Shown piece by piece: positions 1 to 12,551 of a stretch of DNA of 64,000 bases (positions within the stretch are counted from its first letter, which is position 1; each line of letters starts with the position of its first letter). The stretch comes from Xylona heveae TC161 (lineage: Eukaryota > Ascomycota > Xylonomycetes > Xylonales > Xylonaceae). The notes below the pieces were generated by a model. The model saw nothing but the letters and a program-made list of their open reading frames with translations, ran no database searches and was not told where the DNA came from. The position numbers were made by a program, and so were the translations under genes. The DNA is taken from contig NW_017264201.1 in NCBI RefSeq assembly GCF_001619985.1, forward strand, positions 620,001 through 684,000. The letters are read 5' to 3'.

Positions 1-35
1 TTACCTTTCACAATGGCCATACTTACGTCTTCTAG

Positions 36-1041
36 CTCAATGTGCGACATTGCAACACTATGCCATCACTGAAGGCGTTTTTAATATTTCTTCCGACCTC
101 CTCATGCTTGCGGTCGTATTACCGCTAGTATTCCGAGTGCGTGTGCCACCAAAGCAAAAATTTGTTCTTTGCATAGTATTTGGTCTAGGAATTTTCGTTG
201 TACGTAACGCCGTTATGACCAGCTTTGCATCCGCTATTTCATCTACTCCAACATCATTAATGACTAACCGGGCAACTAGATTATCGCTGCGATACTCACC
301 AAAGTTTTCAACTTCTCCGACGTTTACTCGCCCGACTATATGTTCTGGTACATCGTTCAGGCTAGCGTGGCGGTTTATGTCTCCAACCTCCCAATGGTCT
401 GGGCATTCCTTCGCCAGCTCTTCCCTTTCTTGCGTTTCACCTCTTATTACCGTGGAGCCGGATACAAGTCCGGGGCATATCACTTAAGCAGCAATCCCAA
501 CAGTCGGACGAATAACAGCAGGCTTAAGCACGCAAAACTTGCGAACATGACCATCGGTGGCCATAAACGTTCCGGCGACGGTGATGATTATGACAATGAA
601 CTCGATGGCCGAGCGTTCCAAATGTCCAACTTCCATTCAAAGACAACTATAACCGGTGCGGCTGATAGGAACGGAGACGATGAATCATATGGAACGTCTA
701 GCGAATGTGAAGCTAGACATGGTCAGATTCGAGGCCAGAGCAGTCGAGGAAACGATGGCTCAAGCATCATCAGCAGCAGCAGCCAGGAACGCATAAACGG
801 CCCGAGTGAGAATGAGAATGTGGGCGTGAAGAAATGGCACTCGGCAAAAGCGGCCGACTCGAGCGTACATATTGGAGAAGAAGATCTTGGCCACCGCCTT
901 GGTGACAGCGGGAGTAGCTGCCCATCAAGTATGAATGTGGACCTGGAGAAGGTTGGTCAGCCGCAACATCAAGGACCAGGGGATTATAGGGACCCTTTTG
1001 ATGACAATCGACATGTTGATCGACATGGACAGGGCTTTTGA
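36..1041 (+). CDS. Fungal rhodopsin-domain integral membrane protein, 3' part
   Basis: Partial gene; the 5' end lies outside the window. Exons are 36-199 and 280-1041. An acceptor (CTTCTAG) precedes 36, the donor is GTACGTA at 200, and the intron has a TGACTAAC branch site. The visible protein starts inside the membrane domain. It carries family hallmarks: a HYAITEGVFNISSDLLMLA helix, then KVFNFSDVYSPDYMFWYI and VYVSNLPMVWAFLR at the last helix. These match the fungal rhodopsin-like domain (SAT4/PTH11-related integral membrane proteins). The remaining ~190 residues are a hydrophilic, Ser/Gly/Asp-rich cytoplasmic tail typical of this family. Function in the family is mostly unknown; proposed roles are surface sensing or receptor-like. 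The family call is secure, the specific role is not. Confidence 0.85.
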
Positions 1042-1744
1042 TGAGCCGCGAGCTGCGCTACAACCATTTGACTCTTTGCATCATCAGGATGGAAATCAGC
1101 ATAATGAGTTTCAAACCTACTTGACGAAAGTAATTGCGTTGGCTTTAGCATTTAACGTTAGATATTCAGTTTTTGCATTGTGGGATACAAATCTGGCGTG
1201 GTTAGAAATGGGCATGTTTTAGAGGATAGACGGTCGCCACAACTTCCCATTTTTCTTTGGCTTCTTATAGACTTAATATCTTTAATACCTAAGCGGGAAT
1301 CAAGCCTCATCTCAGATCGGCTTTGAGTCGCGCACAAAGCTAGTATCGAATGTTCAAAACCGCGACGGATGATCAATCAAAATTTGACTGATGAAAAGGT
1401 ATTTCGTAATGTGACGCAAGCTAGAAATGCTGTCATCTGCGCCACCCACCGCAATGCATTGTATTTAAAATCTCAATTTTGGTAGGCTATGATTTTGCTT
1501 ATACGATACCCAGTGCATATTGAAAAGATAATTTCCCCGAACGAATACCGTTGACCTGATCCGACAATAATACAAGGCAAAAAATAATAAAGAAAGAAAA
1601 AGTGAGGGCTCATACCCCATTAATAAACGGAAAACCGTTGCGTTTGACCTGAATATATGCAGTCCTCCAGGTCCATCAATACAAGAGAACAGAAATCAAA
1701 ATATTCCTGGCGACGAAAAGGATAAGTTAGCCCTAAAAAGGACT
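1042..1744. other. Convergent intergenic spacer
   Basis: About 700 bp between the 3' ends of the rhodopsin-domain gene and SPT16. AT-rich, with no convincing coding or RNA gene. It presumably holds both 3' UTRs and polyadenylation signals (several AATAAA-like stretches near 1560-1625). Confidence 0.6.
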
Positions 1745-4700
1745 TCACCTCTTCCGTTTACGTCCCTTCTCTTCATCTTCAAGACCATTTTCTCTGTCTT
1801 TCTTCTTTGCCTTCTTCTCTAATTCGTCCCAGTCATCACCGCTTTCATCTTCGTCAAAGCTTCCTTCTTCGCTATCTTCGGCCGAGGCGTCCTCGTCGAA
1901 CTCCGAATCCTCTTCGGAAGATTCGTCGGAGTTCATGAGCTCCTCATCAGAAATCTCAAACGCAGATTCCTCTTCCTCGGATTCGGCATCTTCAGAATCA
2001 GACTCAGCAGCAAGGAAAGACCAGCCACCGTCCACGAAGAATTGATGGGGATCCGCCACAACGGTCTTCATAATAGTACCCCAGTTAAGGTTGAGAGGAC
2101 CCTCGGAGAAAGGAATGTTGACAGAGTCGAGCCACTCTTTGACGTTCTCAAGAGACTCGACGGGAATAGTGTTGATATGTACAGGAGGACGGTTAAAGTC
2201 CTTGAAAACGAGAACCATATCGAAGTTTTTGAGACCAAACTGCGGAACAAACATGTCAGTCAAAGAATAGTCAGATGTATGGAGAGAAGGGTGTAAAATG
2301 TACCTGAACACGCTCAAGGTGAGCAATTTCGAGCTCATCGAGGGTGACAACCAAAAATGGAGGCTCCGTCAGCTGCACCAAACAGTCGGTAGACGGCTGG
2401 CATAGCACATTGGCACGGTTAGGGACACCGTGGAAACCGAGCTCACGGAAAGGAATATCGACATCAACGCCGTCATTCCGACCAGCATCCGAGATCTTCT
2501 CTGCAAAGGCCTTGAACTCCCGGTCAAGAGCTGCTCGCCTTCTTCGTTCCTCCTGCTCAGCTTCAAATTCCTCCTCGTCACCGTACCGGTGTCTCCGCTT
2601 GCGGTTTCCGGTCTCGTCGAATTGCATTTCCGTCGCTTCACGATAGAATTGAACATCTTTGGTCTTCTTCTTGCCAATCATGATGGGGTTCTTGAGATGG
2701 ACGTGGATGATAACGATAAGTTCGTGAGCGCAAGGTTGGAAGAAGAGGTGCTTGACATTGCTGAAAAGAATGTCGACCCGCTGATCCTGCCGTAGAGGGG
2801 ATTGATATCGCAGACCGTTTTGATGAATCTCCACCTCTCCAGGAACTCGCTTGCCATCCATGGCAGGTCGAACAAAAACGTTGTCGAGTCTCTGGGGGCG
2901 ACGATTTCGAATCTCAACGAGTTTATCCTGCTCCACAACGTCCTCCATCTCCTTCTTTTCCTGCTCTTTGCGCACCGCATTCTTTCTCAGTTCTGTGATA
3001 TGCTGGGCAACTTGTTCAAGGTGTCCAGCCTCCTTGGATCGGAATGTCAGGCTTCGAACAAAGTGCGCAGAGGCGTCCTCGAAGGGCTGGTCGTCTTTCC
3101 GTCCAACACCCTGTCCAGGAGAAAGGAAATTGATCCGGAGATATGCGTATTCGCCTTCATCGTTTTTGCTCGCGTTCTTAATCGTATTAATGTGGAAAGG
3201 AACAGGGCGACCCATGATTGGCAGGACGACGGTCGAGTTCTTTTGATCGACTACAATCATGAGGTCTCGAACGCGCGTTGGGAACTGATTATCCCATCTG
3301 TAAGACTCGAATCGCTTGAACTTCTTCTGGGTCGATCCATCTTGGTCTCCAGTTGCTTCGCTATAGCGCTCAAGACCCGCTTGCTGCTTCTTCTGGTGCA
3401 ATTCTTTCTGATGTCCACGACGGCGGGCCTCGGCACCCTCGTCGACTTGGGTCGTCCGCTCAGCCCTTAACTTGGTCTTGGTGATATTTTGGGCGGCAAT
3501 AGCGCCAGCGCGAGGGTCCTTCTTTTCCTTGGGTTTGGGAGCTGGCTCCTCATCCTCCTCCTTGAAAAAGAACGAGGTAGACTCCAAATCAGAAGGAGCG
3601 TCCTTTGTGAAGACAACTGGCTCTGCTCTCGTAACACGCACGGTATCCGACACCACCAACGAATAGACTGAACTGTTCTTATCTTGCGGCTGAGGGTTCT
3701 GCAGATCGTTAAGTCCAACAGTGACATAGAGAGTCATACCGTCCTTCAAAGTACGGGTATTCTTCGCATTGAGTACCATGGTGTTGTCTCTCGTCTCGAT
3801 ACCAATTCCTGCACCGACATTTTTGACGAAGTGCTTCTCGAGCTCTGGCTTCTTAGACTTTAAGAAGTTTAGAGCCTTGCTGTAGATGTCCTTGGCAACG
3901 GCACCTTCCCGAATTTCGCGAAGGACTACTTCATGGACTGCGAGTAGGGTCTTGTAGTTGTTCTCCTGCGACTTATTTGGGTCGACAAGGTATGTTCGCG
4001 CAATAATTGAGCAATATGTCCGATATCTCAATCCAAAGGCAGAGATGATAATTCCAGCATGCAAATTCTTATTGTCGGACATGGCGCCGACTTTGAGGTC
4101 ATAATGTCCGCCACTCTGGACGACAGGCACCCACGCCCAATCCAGCTGCTGGGGATCAAAATCCGAGGAGAGCTTCGGTAATTTTGCAAAGAACTTGGGG
4201 TCGTCAATCTTGTTGTCGACCTTTCGACTTAGCGCCTCATGGGTCATCTTCTTCTCCTCATCCAAAATCTCCGACATTTCCTCCACAAAATAGGATGTCA
4301 TCAGACCGGTGCAGGCTCTTGAAGCATTTCTCATAGCGCGCTAAAAAAAAAAAAAGGTTAGACACCGAAAAAGGCTAAAAGGGGGGAGGCAAATTGTAAC
4401 GCCGTACCAGTTCATTTTCATCCTTGATTGAGAATGCAGCTGCAGATAGGGCTGGAGCGATATCAAACTCTGTGACATCTTTGGAGATATCACCATAAGC
4501 ACGTTTCCATTCTTCCACGAACGGTCCGGTCGCAACATCCTTTGTCAAGATACCGACTTTATTCTGCATTCTCTATCAGCAGCGGGCTTAGAATAGGTCA
4601 CGGCGGCGCAACTTACACCTGAGTCCTTGATGATTTGGACACAGCGCTCAAATAGCTTGGTATTTTGTTCCGGGTCCTTGCCTCTTATTAAAAGCTCAAC

Positions 4701-5180
4701 GGGAATTTTGCCACTCTTTAAAGGCTCCAAATGCTTGGCTGTAAAGCGGCAATGTCAATCAAAACTTGTTCTCCAATTCATGATCTCATGATCGGTAGAT
4801 TGCGCACCTTTCTTTGCCGTGGTGACAATGTAGAGTGTCTCGGGAGTAAAAAGAAGGAGCGTGGCAGGAAATTCGTAGCCCAAGAGCCAAAACTGCAGAT
4901 ATGAAAAGTGCTTGATTAGTCCGCTGATTTTCGAGAGAGGGAAGTTTTGAAGATAGAAATCGCACGAGAACAGGTTGTAAGATATGATCGCACAACGTAC
5001 ATGCATAGCATTGTTCTTCTGAAAGGAGCTTGATTCCTCAGTCTTGCCAACAATAACGACAATCGACCCTACGCCGCCGAACAACGCGTCGCCGGAGCGC
5101 TTATCGGCCTTCCATGCCGAGACGAGGTGAGACAGGCGGTCATGGAAGGTGTCCTTGTCAATTTTGATCTCATCCGCCAT
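1745..5180 (-). CDS. SPT16: FACT complex subunit Spt16
   Basis: Histone chaperone that, with Pob3, reorganises nucleosomes during transcription and replication in the nucleus. Six exons (minus strand): 5180-5001, 4892-4808, 4738-4617, 4563-4408, 4340-2304, 2239-1745. All junctions have GT/AG signals and keep frame, giving 1024 aa, close to yeast Spt16 (1035). The N-terminal lobe begins [16 protein letters not shown]; an aminopeptidase-P-like (M24) pseudo-peptidase domain follows (about 170-410). Next come the Spt16 middle/PH-like domains (about 540-910, with [19 protein letters not shown] and [20 protein letters not shown]). The last ~90 residues are extremely acidic (Glu/Asp/Ser runs) and end in KRKR, the histone-binding tail of this family. 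No damage seen. The start is the first ATG of the conserved N-lobe. Confidence 0.97.
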
Positions 5181-5656
5181 GATCGCCGAATATCGCTGGG
5201 GCCGTCAAGGGAGCGAAATCAGGCCTTGGTGAAGGAAGAGATGGCGGACGAAGCAGGTGAAACTCAAGAAAACGAGAGCTTTGGACAAGTTCGTGCACAA
5301 GCGCGTCTGAGGTAATGAAGTGCTTCTGCCCGTATTCGGTCTAGCGCCAATGGCAAGTCCCGTCGCGCATTATCTGCATAATCGATTAGGGACTATGCAT
5401 AAGCCTGCATAAAACATATCAAATGCTCACTTTGAGGTCTCAAATCCAATGTTCATGTGAGTCTCAACTAGCTGCTCAGCTGCAGTTTCCCGTGAGTTAC
5501 CCCTACTGAACCCGTGAACAATATACAAGTCTGGAATTGCTCACAGAAGACTTTCTCAGAAATAAGACATACAACCTTGACGACACGCTCAGAGGCTTCT
5601 CACGACATAGTAGCTCTGATGTTGTTGCAACTTTCGAAAAACCCTCAGTTCAGACG
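5181..5656. promoter_or_regulatory. Divergent promoter region SPT16 / carrier
   Basis: A 476-bp spacer between two divergent starts. The frame of the carrier stays open upstream to 5537, so its 5' leader could add 40 residues if a more upstream start were used. No specific motif recognised. Confidence 0.5.
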
Positions 5657-7410
5657 ATGACCACGCCCCTCGATGTGGACCCGACAGACTTCCTCAGAAT
5701 TACGCCGGTAGTCGAGCAGGATGAAGATGGTCAGCCAAAGCATCCTCAGAAGAAGCATGCTGCCACTGGCGCGTCAGCGGCAGGAATACGAGCATTCAGC
5801 GCACAATTCCTATCATTTTATTTCCGTGCGCCGGTGAAAGCGTTCTTCCCTACGCGGGTTGAGTAAGCACTCCTAATCTCGCTTTTTCTCATGATTCATA
5901 GACTAATTTTTACTTCATTAATAGTTACATGGTATGCGATGTCCCAAGGTCCCATGCGGACGTCCATGGCACTCCAAAATTGTCTACTGCACCTCACTTA
6001 CTTTCTCCCAAAGGCATTTGCCCGAGCCATTAATCCTAGAGTCCGCGCAAAAGAACGCTGGTCATGGCGCATGACCACGCCGGGCCTGCTTGCCCATGCA
6101 GTAAAATACCACGGCTGGAGCTTCATTCCAAACCAGGTTCTCCCGCCATTAATTGCGAACGTCAGGTGAGCTGTTACCTATTCGCTCACATACATGAAAG
6201 GCTATAGGCCGCATTGCTCACCACTTTCTTCTTCTTTGCATATAGCGTCGGAACCATTCTCTACACAGGTTATCTCCAAACCCTCGCGCACTACCACGAG
6301 CCGTCAGCGCATTCAAGTAAACGACCGTACCCCCCGCCTCCACCGGCTGCCACATTTGCAGCTGGCTTCACAGCAGGCACCATTCAATCACTTGTCGCAG
6401 CGCCACTAGACGCGCTGCAAGTGCGCTTCAATGTCAGCGATATGCTTGAAGGCCATTACAAAAGCATGTGGGAGTACGGGCGGCACAAGCTCCAGGAAAT
6501 CGGTCTGCGCGGTGTATTCGCCGGCTGGACACTCTCCTTCCTCAAGGACGCGCTTGGAGCCGCAGTCTTCTTTAGCACATTCGAATACGTCAAGCAGCAA
6601 GCATACTATGGTTTTGTTACACAATACTACGGTTCCTTCCAGCCACCGCATCCTTTTCTCTCTCCTCCCACAGGAGGCGACGGGTCATCTACTTTCTCCA
6701 CATCTCCGTCCTCATCTCCTTTTAGACAACCCACCGCTCCCTCGCTTTCATCACCATCGCCATCTTCGCCATCTTCTCCATCTGTAGATAACCCTACCTT
6801 CACGCAGGTAGACGCCGCGGCAATCCCAGGCGTACCCAGTCCAACTCCACATCTCACGGACACCAACGTCCCCGCAACCCCCGGAATCCCCTCACCGTCC
6901 TCCTCATCCGAATCTCCCGATCCATTCGTCATCCCTGACGGACCAGGCGATACGGCGTTTCTCCCAGCCATTTTACCAGCCGATTACCCTACTCCTCGGC
7001 CCACCATCAAGCCGCATTTCACTTTAGAACCCGCCTTTCTTCTTTTAGCGGGCATATCCGCAGCCATTGCACAACAAATCATTCAGCACCCACTCACACT
7101 CATCCAAAACATACACTACGAGCGCCTCGAAGCCCTCGATTACCAGACCCGCCTCGAGCACACCACTGGCGGTGTGATGAAACGGTACTATCACGCCTAC
7201 GAGAAAACATTTGAACAATGCCAGCGCGAGGCTCGACGCGCAGGAGGTTGGCGCACGTGGTTGTACAAGGGCTTCTTCTTCTGCGCAATGCGTCAGGTGC
7301 CGAGTACGAGTGCAGGCCTGATTGTGTTTGAGCTCGTGCGCAGAAAGTACGGAACTCAGGCAGAGGCCGCGAAGATCGAAAAGGATGGGTACGATATCTT
7401 GTTGTCGTGA
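5657..7410 (+). CDS. Mitochondrial-carrier-like inner membrane protein
   Basis: Four exons: 5657-5862, 5925-5931, 6014-6165, 6246-7410, giving 509 aa. Exon 2 is only 7 nt (TTACATG). It restores RVDYM-AFARAINPRV across two introns, each with a branch site (GACTAAT; CTTACTTTC) and an AG acceptor. Conserved blocks are FYFRAPVKAFFPTRVD, WSWRMTTPGLLAHAVKYHGW and IPNQVLPPLIANV. A carrier-type repeat follows (GFTAGTIQSLVAAPLDALQV, with P-x-D then R), and a weaker one near the C-terminus (QQIIQHPLTLIQN). Between them is a ~120-residue Ser/Pro/Thr-rich insert. Only two recognisable, degenerate repeats make this a divergent member; substrate unknown. Start: ATG at 5657 precedes the first conserved-looking block; 5537 (in frame) is an alternative. 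Confidence 0.75.
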
Positions 7411-8959
7411 CAGTGCTGTGATACAATGTACTGCTCCTGCTCTCATCACTTCAGATTCATGGACCGGCGTTATATAGACAGGGCGCAATTTTTTTTTTTT
7501 TTTTTTTCAGCTTCATATCTTATATTTTATCCTTGGGGGCCTTAACTTTTACTGTCTTGCTCTATTCGCCACTTTTTCTTTTCTTCTTCTTGTTCTCTTT
7601 CTCATTGCATTCTGTTTTTCTATCTCTCTTCATTCCCCATCTCCCATTCTCTTCAGCTGAATTTAGGAATGTCTGCATAACGTTGGCGAGGAATGGGGGA
7701 GATTTAGATCGAGCATCTGTATATTAACCTAGCACACCAAGATACTACCCTGCTTAAAGATCCTCACCTTATACCATTGTAAGATAGAGAATTACTGGAT
7801 TAACAGCTTTTTAAAACCACTCAACTTGATGTTATGGTCGAACTATACAATCACCGTATCATATGTAGAATTGGCATTATATTTCTTAAGCACAGAATGT
7901 CCTAGTAAAAGCAATCGACTTAGACCTATGGCTTTCAGGGCGCTACTACGCTAGACCTTTCAATGCGGACAAATACGCGCAGGCCCAACTGTCCCAAAAA
8001 TAGAGGGCAGGGGATTTTATTGTCTTCAAAATATGGCTCATGGTATTTTGCGAAGAACTCAACTCAAAGGGCTCCAAATGGAAGGCCAATGGGAGAAAAA
8101 GATGTGATGTAAAAGTAAATGTTGAAATTTTTATTTCGCTCCATAAATGATTTTTCTATCTCAAACAGCCAACTGCCTTACATATCTACTTTCCCAAGAA
8201 AAAGGAGTAGCGACGCAACCACAGGATATGCGTCTAAGCATGGGTAGTGCAAAAATAAACCGCCGGCAGGCTGAACACTTGCACGCTTAGGGGGTCTGAG
8301 AACCAAAAATAGCAAATTATGATCTTTGCCTTACTTGACCGCCCCTTCAACTTCCCTTTCTGTCGCCCCCTTCCCATTTCTCTTACTCAGATGAATCCAC
8401 TGTACAGATGACAACTGCGCTGTAATTGTTCACTGCCTTTTCCCATCTGGCTTTCCTGCAACCTACGGAGTGTCCGTCCCGTAATGATACCCACATCCCG
8501 CATCATCAGACCAAGGAAACATAAAAAGATGTAAACAAGGATGACTTTTGTTAGTGTGGAAAAGCCGTCCCACGGTCAAAGGGTCGTGACGCCATGACAC
8601 ATAATATGCATGCTCAGAAAGAAACACATTGAAAAATAGACAAGAGAAACAAAGACCGAGAGGTGACGTTGTGCGTTTCTCTTGTGAAAGAAAAAGAATA
8701 TATCAAGGAAGAGTTGTGGCCGAGGATGACAGCTGCGCTCATGCAAGTGATTCGATGACCTTCGCTGCGCGGGCTCGAATTCCTTCAATTCGGAGCGCAA
8801 GAACACGGATGGCGAAAAAAGCCTGTCGTACAGCCATCTCAATAGCTCTGAAATCCGTATGAGGAAGAAGAATATCAGGGGAATGTTAAATGATTGCAGG
8901 TGATTTTTGAGCAGTTAAAAGATTGAAAGAGGGCTTATGTGAGAACAGTTTGAACAGTT
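7411..8959. other. Convergent intergenic region with poly-T tract
   Basis: About 1.5 kb between convergent 3' ends. A run of about 19 T sits near 7490-7508, just past the carrier stop. No supported gene; short reading frames near 8576-8862 show no conserved features. Confidence 0.55.
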
Positions 8960-11780
8960 TTAGATTCGCTGGTAGAAGAGGATGTATGCAACCTTGTTGT
9001 CCTTGACCGAGAACCTGTCGTTGGTCGATTTCTTCGAAGCGGACGTAGGAGTAGAGGTACCATTAGCAGAGTTTGACTTTTTATTACCAGGAGACATGCC
9101 GGTGCTGGTGCCGTTTACTTGACTCCAGCCCTCATCAGCGCCATCATCAGAACCAAGAATTTGCTGGTAGAAATTGTCGCTGGTAGCGCCATCGCGTTTG
9201 TGGTTTTCAAGTGCAGCGGCGAGTACTTTAGGATCCTCTTCACTACCGCCCTCGGCAACATCCTCGCTGCGCAGCCGTCGAATGACGGTGTCGTCGAGGC
9301 GAATCCATTCTCGGCCATCCTGACGTCGGACGTCAACAGTGTAGTGGCCACCGCTGGCGTTCTTCCCATGGTGATAGACAACTCCAATCAGCCTGTACTT
9401 GGGAAGGCCGCCGTGGCTCATCATAGCCCCGCGTTTATTAGGCGGGAAGACCTCCTTGGGGATCTCAAGCTCCAACGGATACCCGACCTTCTTCCAAATT
9501 TTCTGGGTTCCTCCAGTATTGTCATATTGAAAACGCTTCAGATGCAGGATTAATACTGGAGGCATAGTTTCAATGAACACTTGCTTAGTTGCCGTGACAT
9601 CTGGCCCGCGCGGCGACCCAAAATCGCCATGGAGAGCCTCGGAATGAGTCAAACCCTTGAGTGCGTCGGTAATGTTGCTGACTTGCGGAGAACCAATGTC
9701 AAGCTGAAGAGGCTGATACGGCTCCAGGGTTACGGAAGTCTTCAAGCCAGGAACACGGAGTTCAGACCGTAATTGACCACCGAAAATCTTGTTAACAGGC
9801 GAATCGAGGCCAGTCATGCCAGATGAACGAGTCACTGCCGATTTCTGCTTCGGCCCGACTTCCAGCCAGCCATCGTCAGCTGTGGAGCCTGGTCCGCCAA
9901 AAGAGTCACTGGTAGGCGAATTGACACTCTCTGCGGGTGTCGAAATGCCAGAAGGAGCGGTCGAGGCTGTTGCTTTCATGACGTTGATGCATTCATCATG
10001 AAGGCCTTCGAGAAGGAATCCTAAGAACTCCTCGGCATCTTGTTGGTGGCCACGCTTGCGGGTGTCAGCTTATTCAGCAAGTGCAATAATCGAAAGGCAG
10101 AAACTTACTCTCATTGATGAGAATCTTGGCAAGCCATTGATGGTTTCATAGAAAAAATGAGGAATAAATGCTTCGCCATATTGCTCAATCTCCGGGCCTT
10201 TTAGGCGCAGCTTGAGCTGCTCAGATGTCGGCGCCGAATCGAGGACCGTAAACTCACGCATGAACATTATCCTAAATTGTGGGTCAGAAAGTTTTGGTCA
10301 TATAGCGGCGAAAATAGTGTAAACTTACATGGCGTCAATAAGAGGAGTATCGCTCTTGAAACTGTAGGCAGAACGTTTGCCCATCAGGTCGAGAAAACTA
10401 TAAAAAGGAATGCAGAAAAGCAAGATTTGAAGAACCTTGGACGTATGTTAGGAGAAACAATCCTTTAAAAGACGGCGTCGGCTTGACTTACAGAATTCAT
10501 ATAGCACATATTACCAGTATTTACAAGACCTCGAGGCTCGACGAACTGAATTCTGGATTCCCTTACTACGGACTCAACATTGAAAGAATGCAGCGCTTCG
10601 CCAAGGGAGCCAGCTCTTGCAGCGCTAAAGCCGTTTGTTTGAATGGCGCCATTGAGGGGAGTCGCACTCGCGGATGGAGCGTTGGCGGCGATTGATTTGT
10701 TGCGAACAAGATCCGCCCAAGATTTGGGAGCAGCCTTTGGAGGCGTCGGCGATGCTACAGACGGCTCAGGAGACTTTTCGGTCACTTCCGCCTTCTCCTT
10801 GCTAGACTCCAAACTCTCCTCAACGCCGGTTGGGTGGGTAAGCGCAGGAGATGGCTGATCAGCGCTTACAGGGGCGGCTTGGTTGGCTTTTGGCAGTGCA
10901 GGTTTCGATTGGGATGCAGTTTGAGGCGTAGCAGGAACCAGAGGGACAACTGGGACGGCCGTCTTGGTGGTTTCGCGCTTGTGTGTCGGTTGGGCCTTGG
11001 CCGATGACGCGGTATCCGAAAGCTGGGTTGAAGGCCGACGGTTTGTCGCCTGTTCCGGAGTGTTTTCTGTGTGAATAAGAGGGGCATGAGATGCAGTGGC
11101 CGCAGATTCGGTAACATTATCTGCGAGCGAAGCTTGGGACTTTGATTCTTCTGGTCCCTCCCGAGACGGTAGCTCCAATGATGCAGCGGACTGGGAGACA
11201 GTTCTACGCTTTCTTCGACGCCTTGGAGCCCTTGAGGGAAATGGCTGGTCAGGGACCGAATACCACGGCAACTGATTCCTTTAGCTGTAGTCAAGAAATA
11301 TTGGCACTTTATACATACCGAAGGGTAAAACGGTATCCGTCGCGCTGGCGGGGAAGGAGGTCGGGCGAATGATGCGAAAGGGGCGTTGGGAGGAGGGGTC
11401 GGGACGTTGACGGACGTGGTCGAAGTGGAAGGCGATGGCATAGGCTGAGGTTGCGCCAGAACAGATGGGTGCGGTTGAGGCGATGGATGGCTCAGTGGAG
11501 CAATAGGCTGAGCGTGAGGGTAGGACGAGACGACCATAGGCGGAGGTTGGCTGTACTGCCGCGGAGGCGGCATGTGCATATGTTGGTAAGGTGAATACCA
11601 CTGCTGCCGTTGAGGCGAATGCGCGTGTGGATGAAAGTGCTGGTAGTGATAGCTGGCATAAGGCGAGGGCATAGGAGCATGACTAGCCGGAGAGAAGGGC
11701 ATGTCATTGTGCCCTCTGCGAGGGTGGAAAGGCATGGCAGAGAGCCCATGGGGCGCCGCCGGCAGATGAGGGTTCATCAT
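8960..11780 (-). CDS. UBP3: Ubiquitin carboxyl-terminal hydrolase, UBP3/USP10 type
   Basis: Cysteine protease that removes ubiquitin. Yeast Ubp3 (with Bre5) and animal USP10 (with G3BP) act in the cytoplasm, including on 40S ribosomal proteins. Exons (minus): 11780-11319, 11271-10492, 10435-10329, 10271-10109, 10054-8960; 868 aa. The first ~150 residues are His/Pro/Gln-rich and disordered. The Cys box is NTGNMCYMNSVLQ (Cys410), followed by PLIDAMIMFMREF and RGHQQDAEEFLGFLLEGLH. The His box is YHHGKNASGGHYTVDV (His741). The N-terminal disordered region and the catalytic layout fit UBP3/USP10 rather than CreB/USP12. An in-frame stop shortly upstream fixes the start at 11780. Divergent from the RNF10-like gene. 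Confidence 0.9.
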
Positions 11781-12551
11781 GCCGGCCGAGAGGTTTCTCT
11801 AACGCGCCTTCACAGCTCGGCCTGCTCTGGATGCTGAAGGAACCCAGGCGGCCGACTGTGAGGCAAGTGTGGTAAGAGGATAATCGGCAGAAGAGTAGCG
11901 GCGGCCAGGGTTGCAACCTGCTGCGTCTAAAACACCTCCAGCAGCGAACAGCTCAGGGGTTGAGCTTCAAGGTTGCAATGAACAGACGCGAAAAAAATGA
12001 AGGGGAAGCAAAATATGATGGGTGTGGGTGAAGGTGAATTGAAGGTGGAGGATAAATGATTATTTCTTTTTGTGATGGTGAGAGGCAAGTTAGTAGTTAG
12101 TCGGTGGTAGCTCTGATGGCGATCAATCATAACTTGCGCATAAAAATTATTTGTGCAAACGCGCATAACATGTCGTCAGAGAGGCTGGATGACATAATCA
12201 TAGCCTTTGCACAACGTGCAAGGTGCACAATTACCCGATTGGTGCAATTATGCTTTCTCTCTGGCCCCCCGCCACCACCATCACCAACGAGGTACTGTAC
12301 CTCAAACATCCCTCCATCTTGCTCGTCCATCCTTTCTCCTCTGTGTCATCCCCAAGCTGTCACCCTTGGGGGACACTTCAGTACTTCACATTCTCCTTAA
12401 GGCATCTTGTCTACTAATATTGTTTACGCTGTTTGTATCGATTTCTCCACTCTGTATCAGCAAGCATCCTCCGCCCAGGTTAAGCTAGACCCAACGCGAG
12501 GTCTGAGACCCGACAAGCTACCTAGGTGCACTCCGAAAGCCGTTTCACGTC
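11781..12551. promoter_or_regulatory. Divergent promoter, UBP3 / RNF10-like
   Basis: A 771-bp spacer shared by two divergent starts. It includes CT-rich and AT-rich stretches (around 12300-12450) and no supported gene. No recognised binding motif. Confidence 0.6.

Noticed and set aside
2802-3470. 222-codon plus-strand frame opposite SPT16
   Set aside because: Shadow of the long SPT16 exon; codons mirror the real gene on the other strand.
10329-10435. Suspected frame break in the third exon of the deubiquitinase
   Set aside because: On recount the exon is 107 nt and the frame runs through DLMGKRSAYSFKSDTPLIDA without a shift, so the gene is intact.
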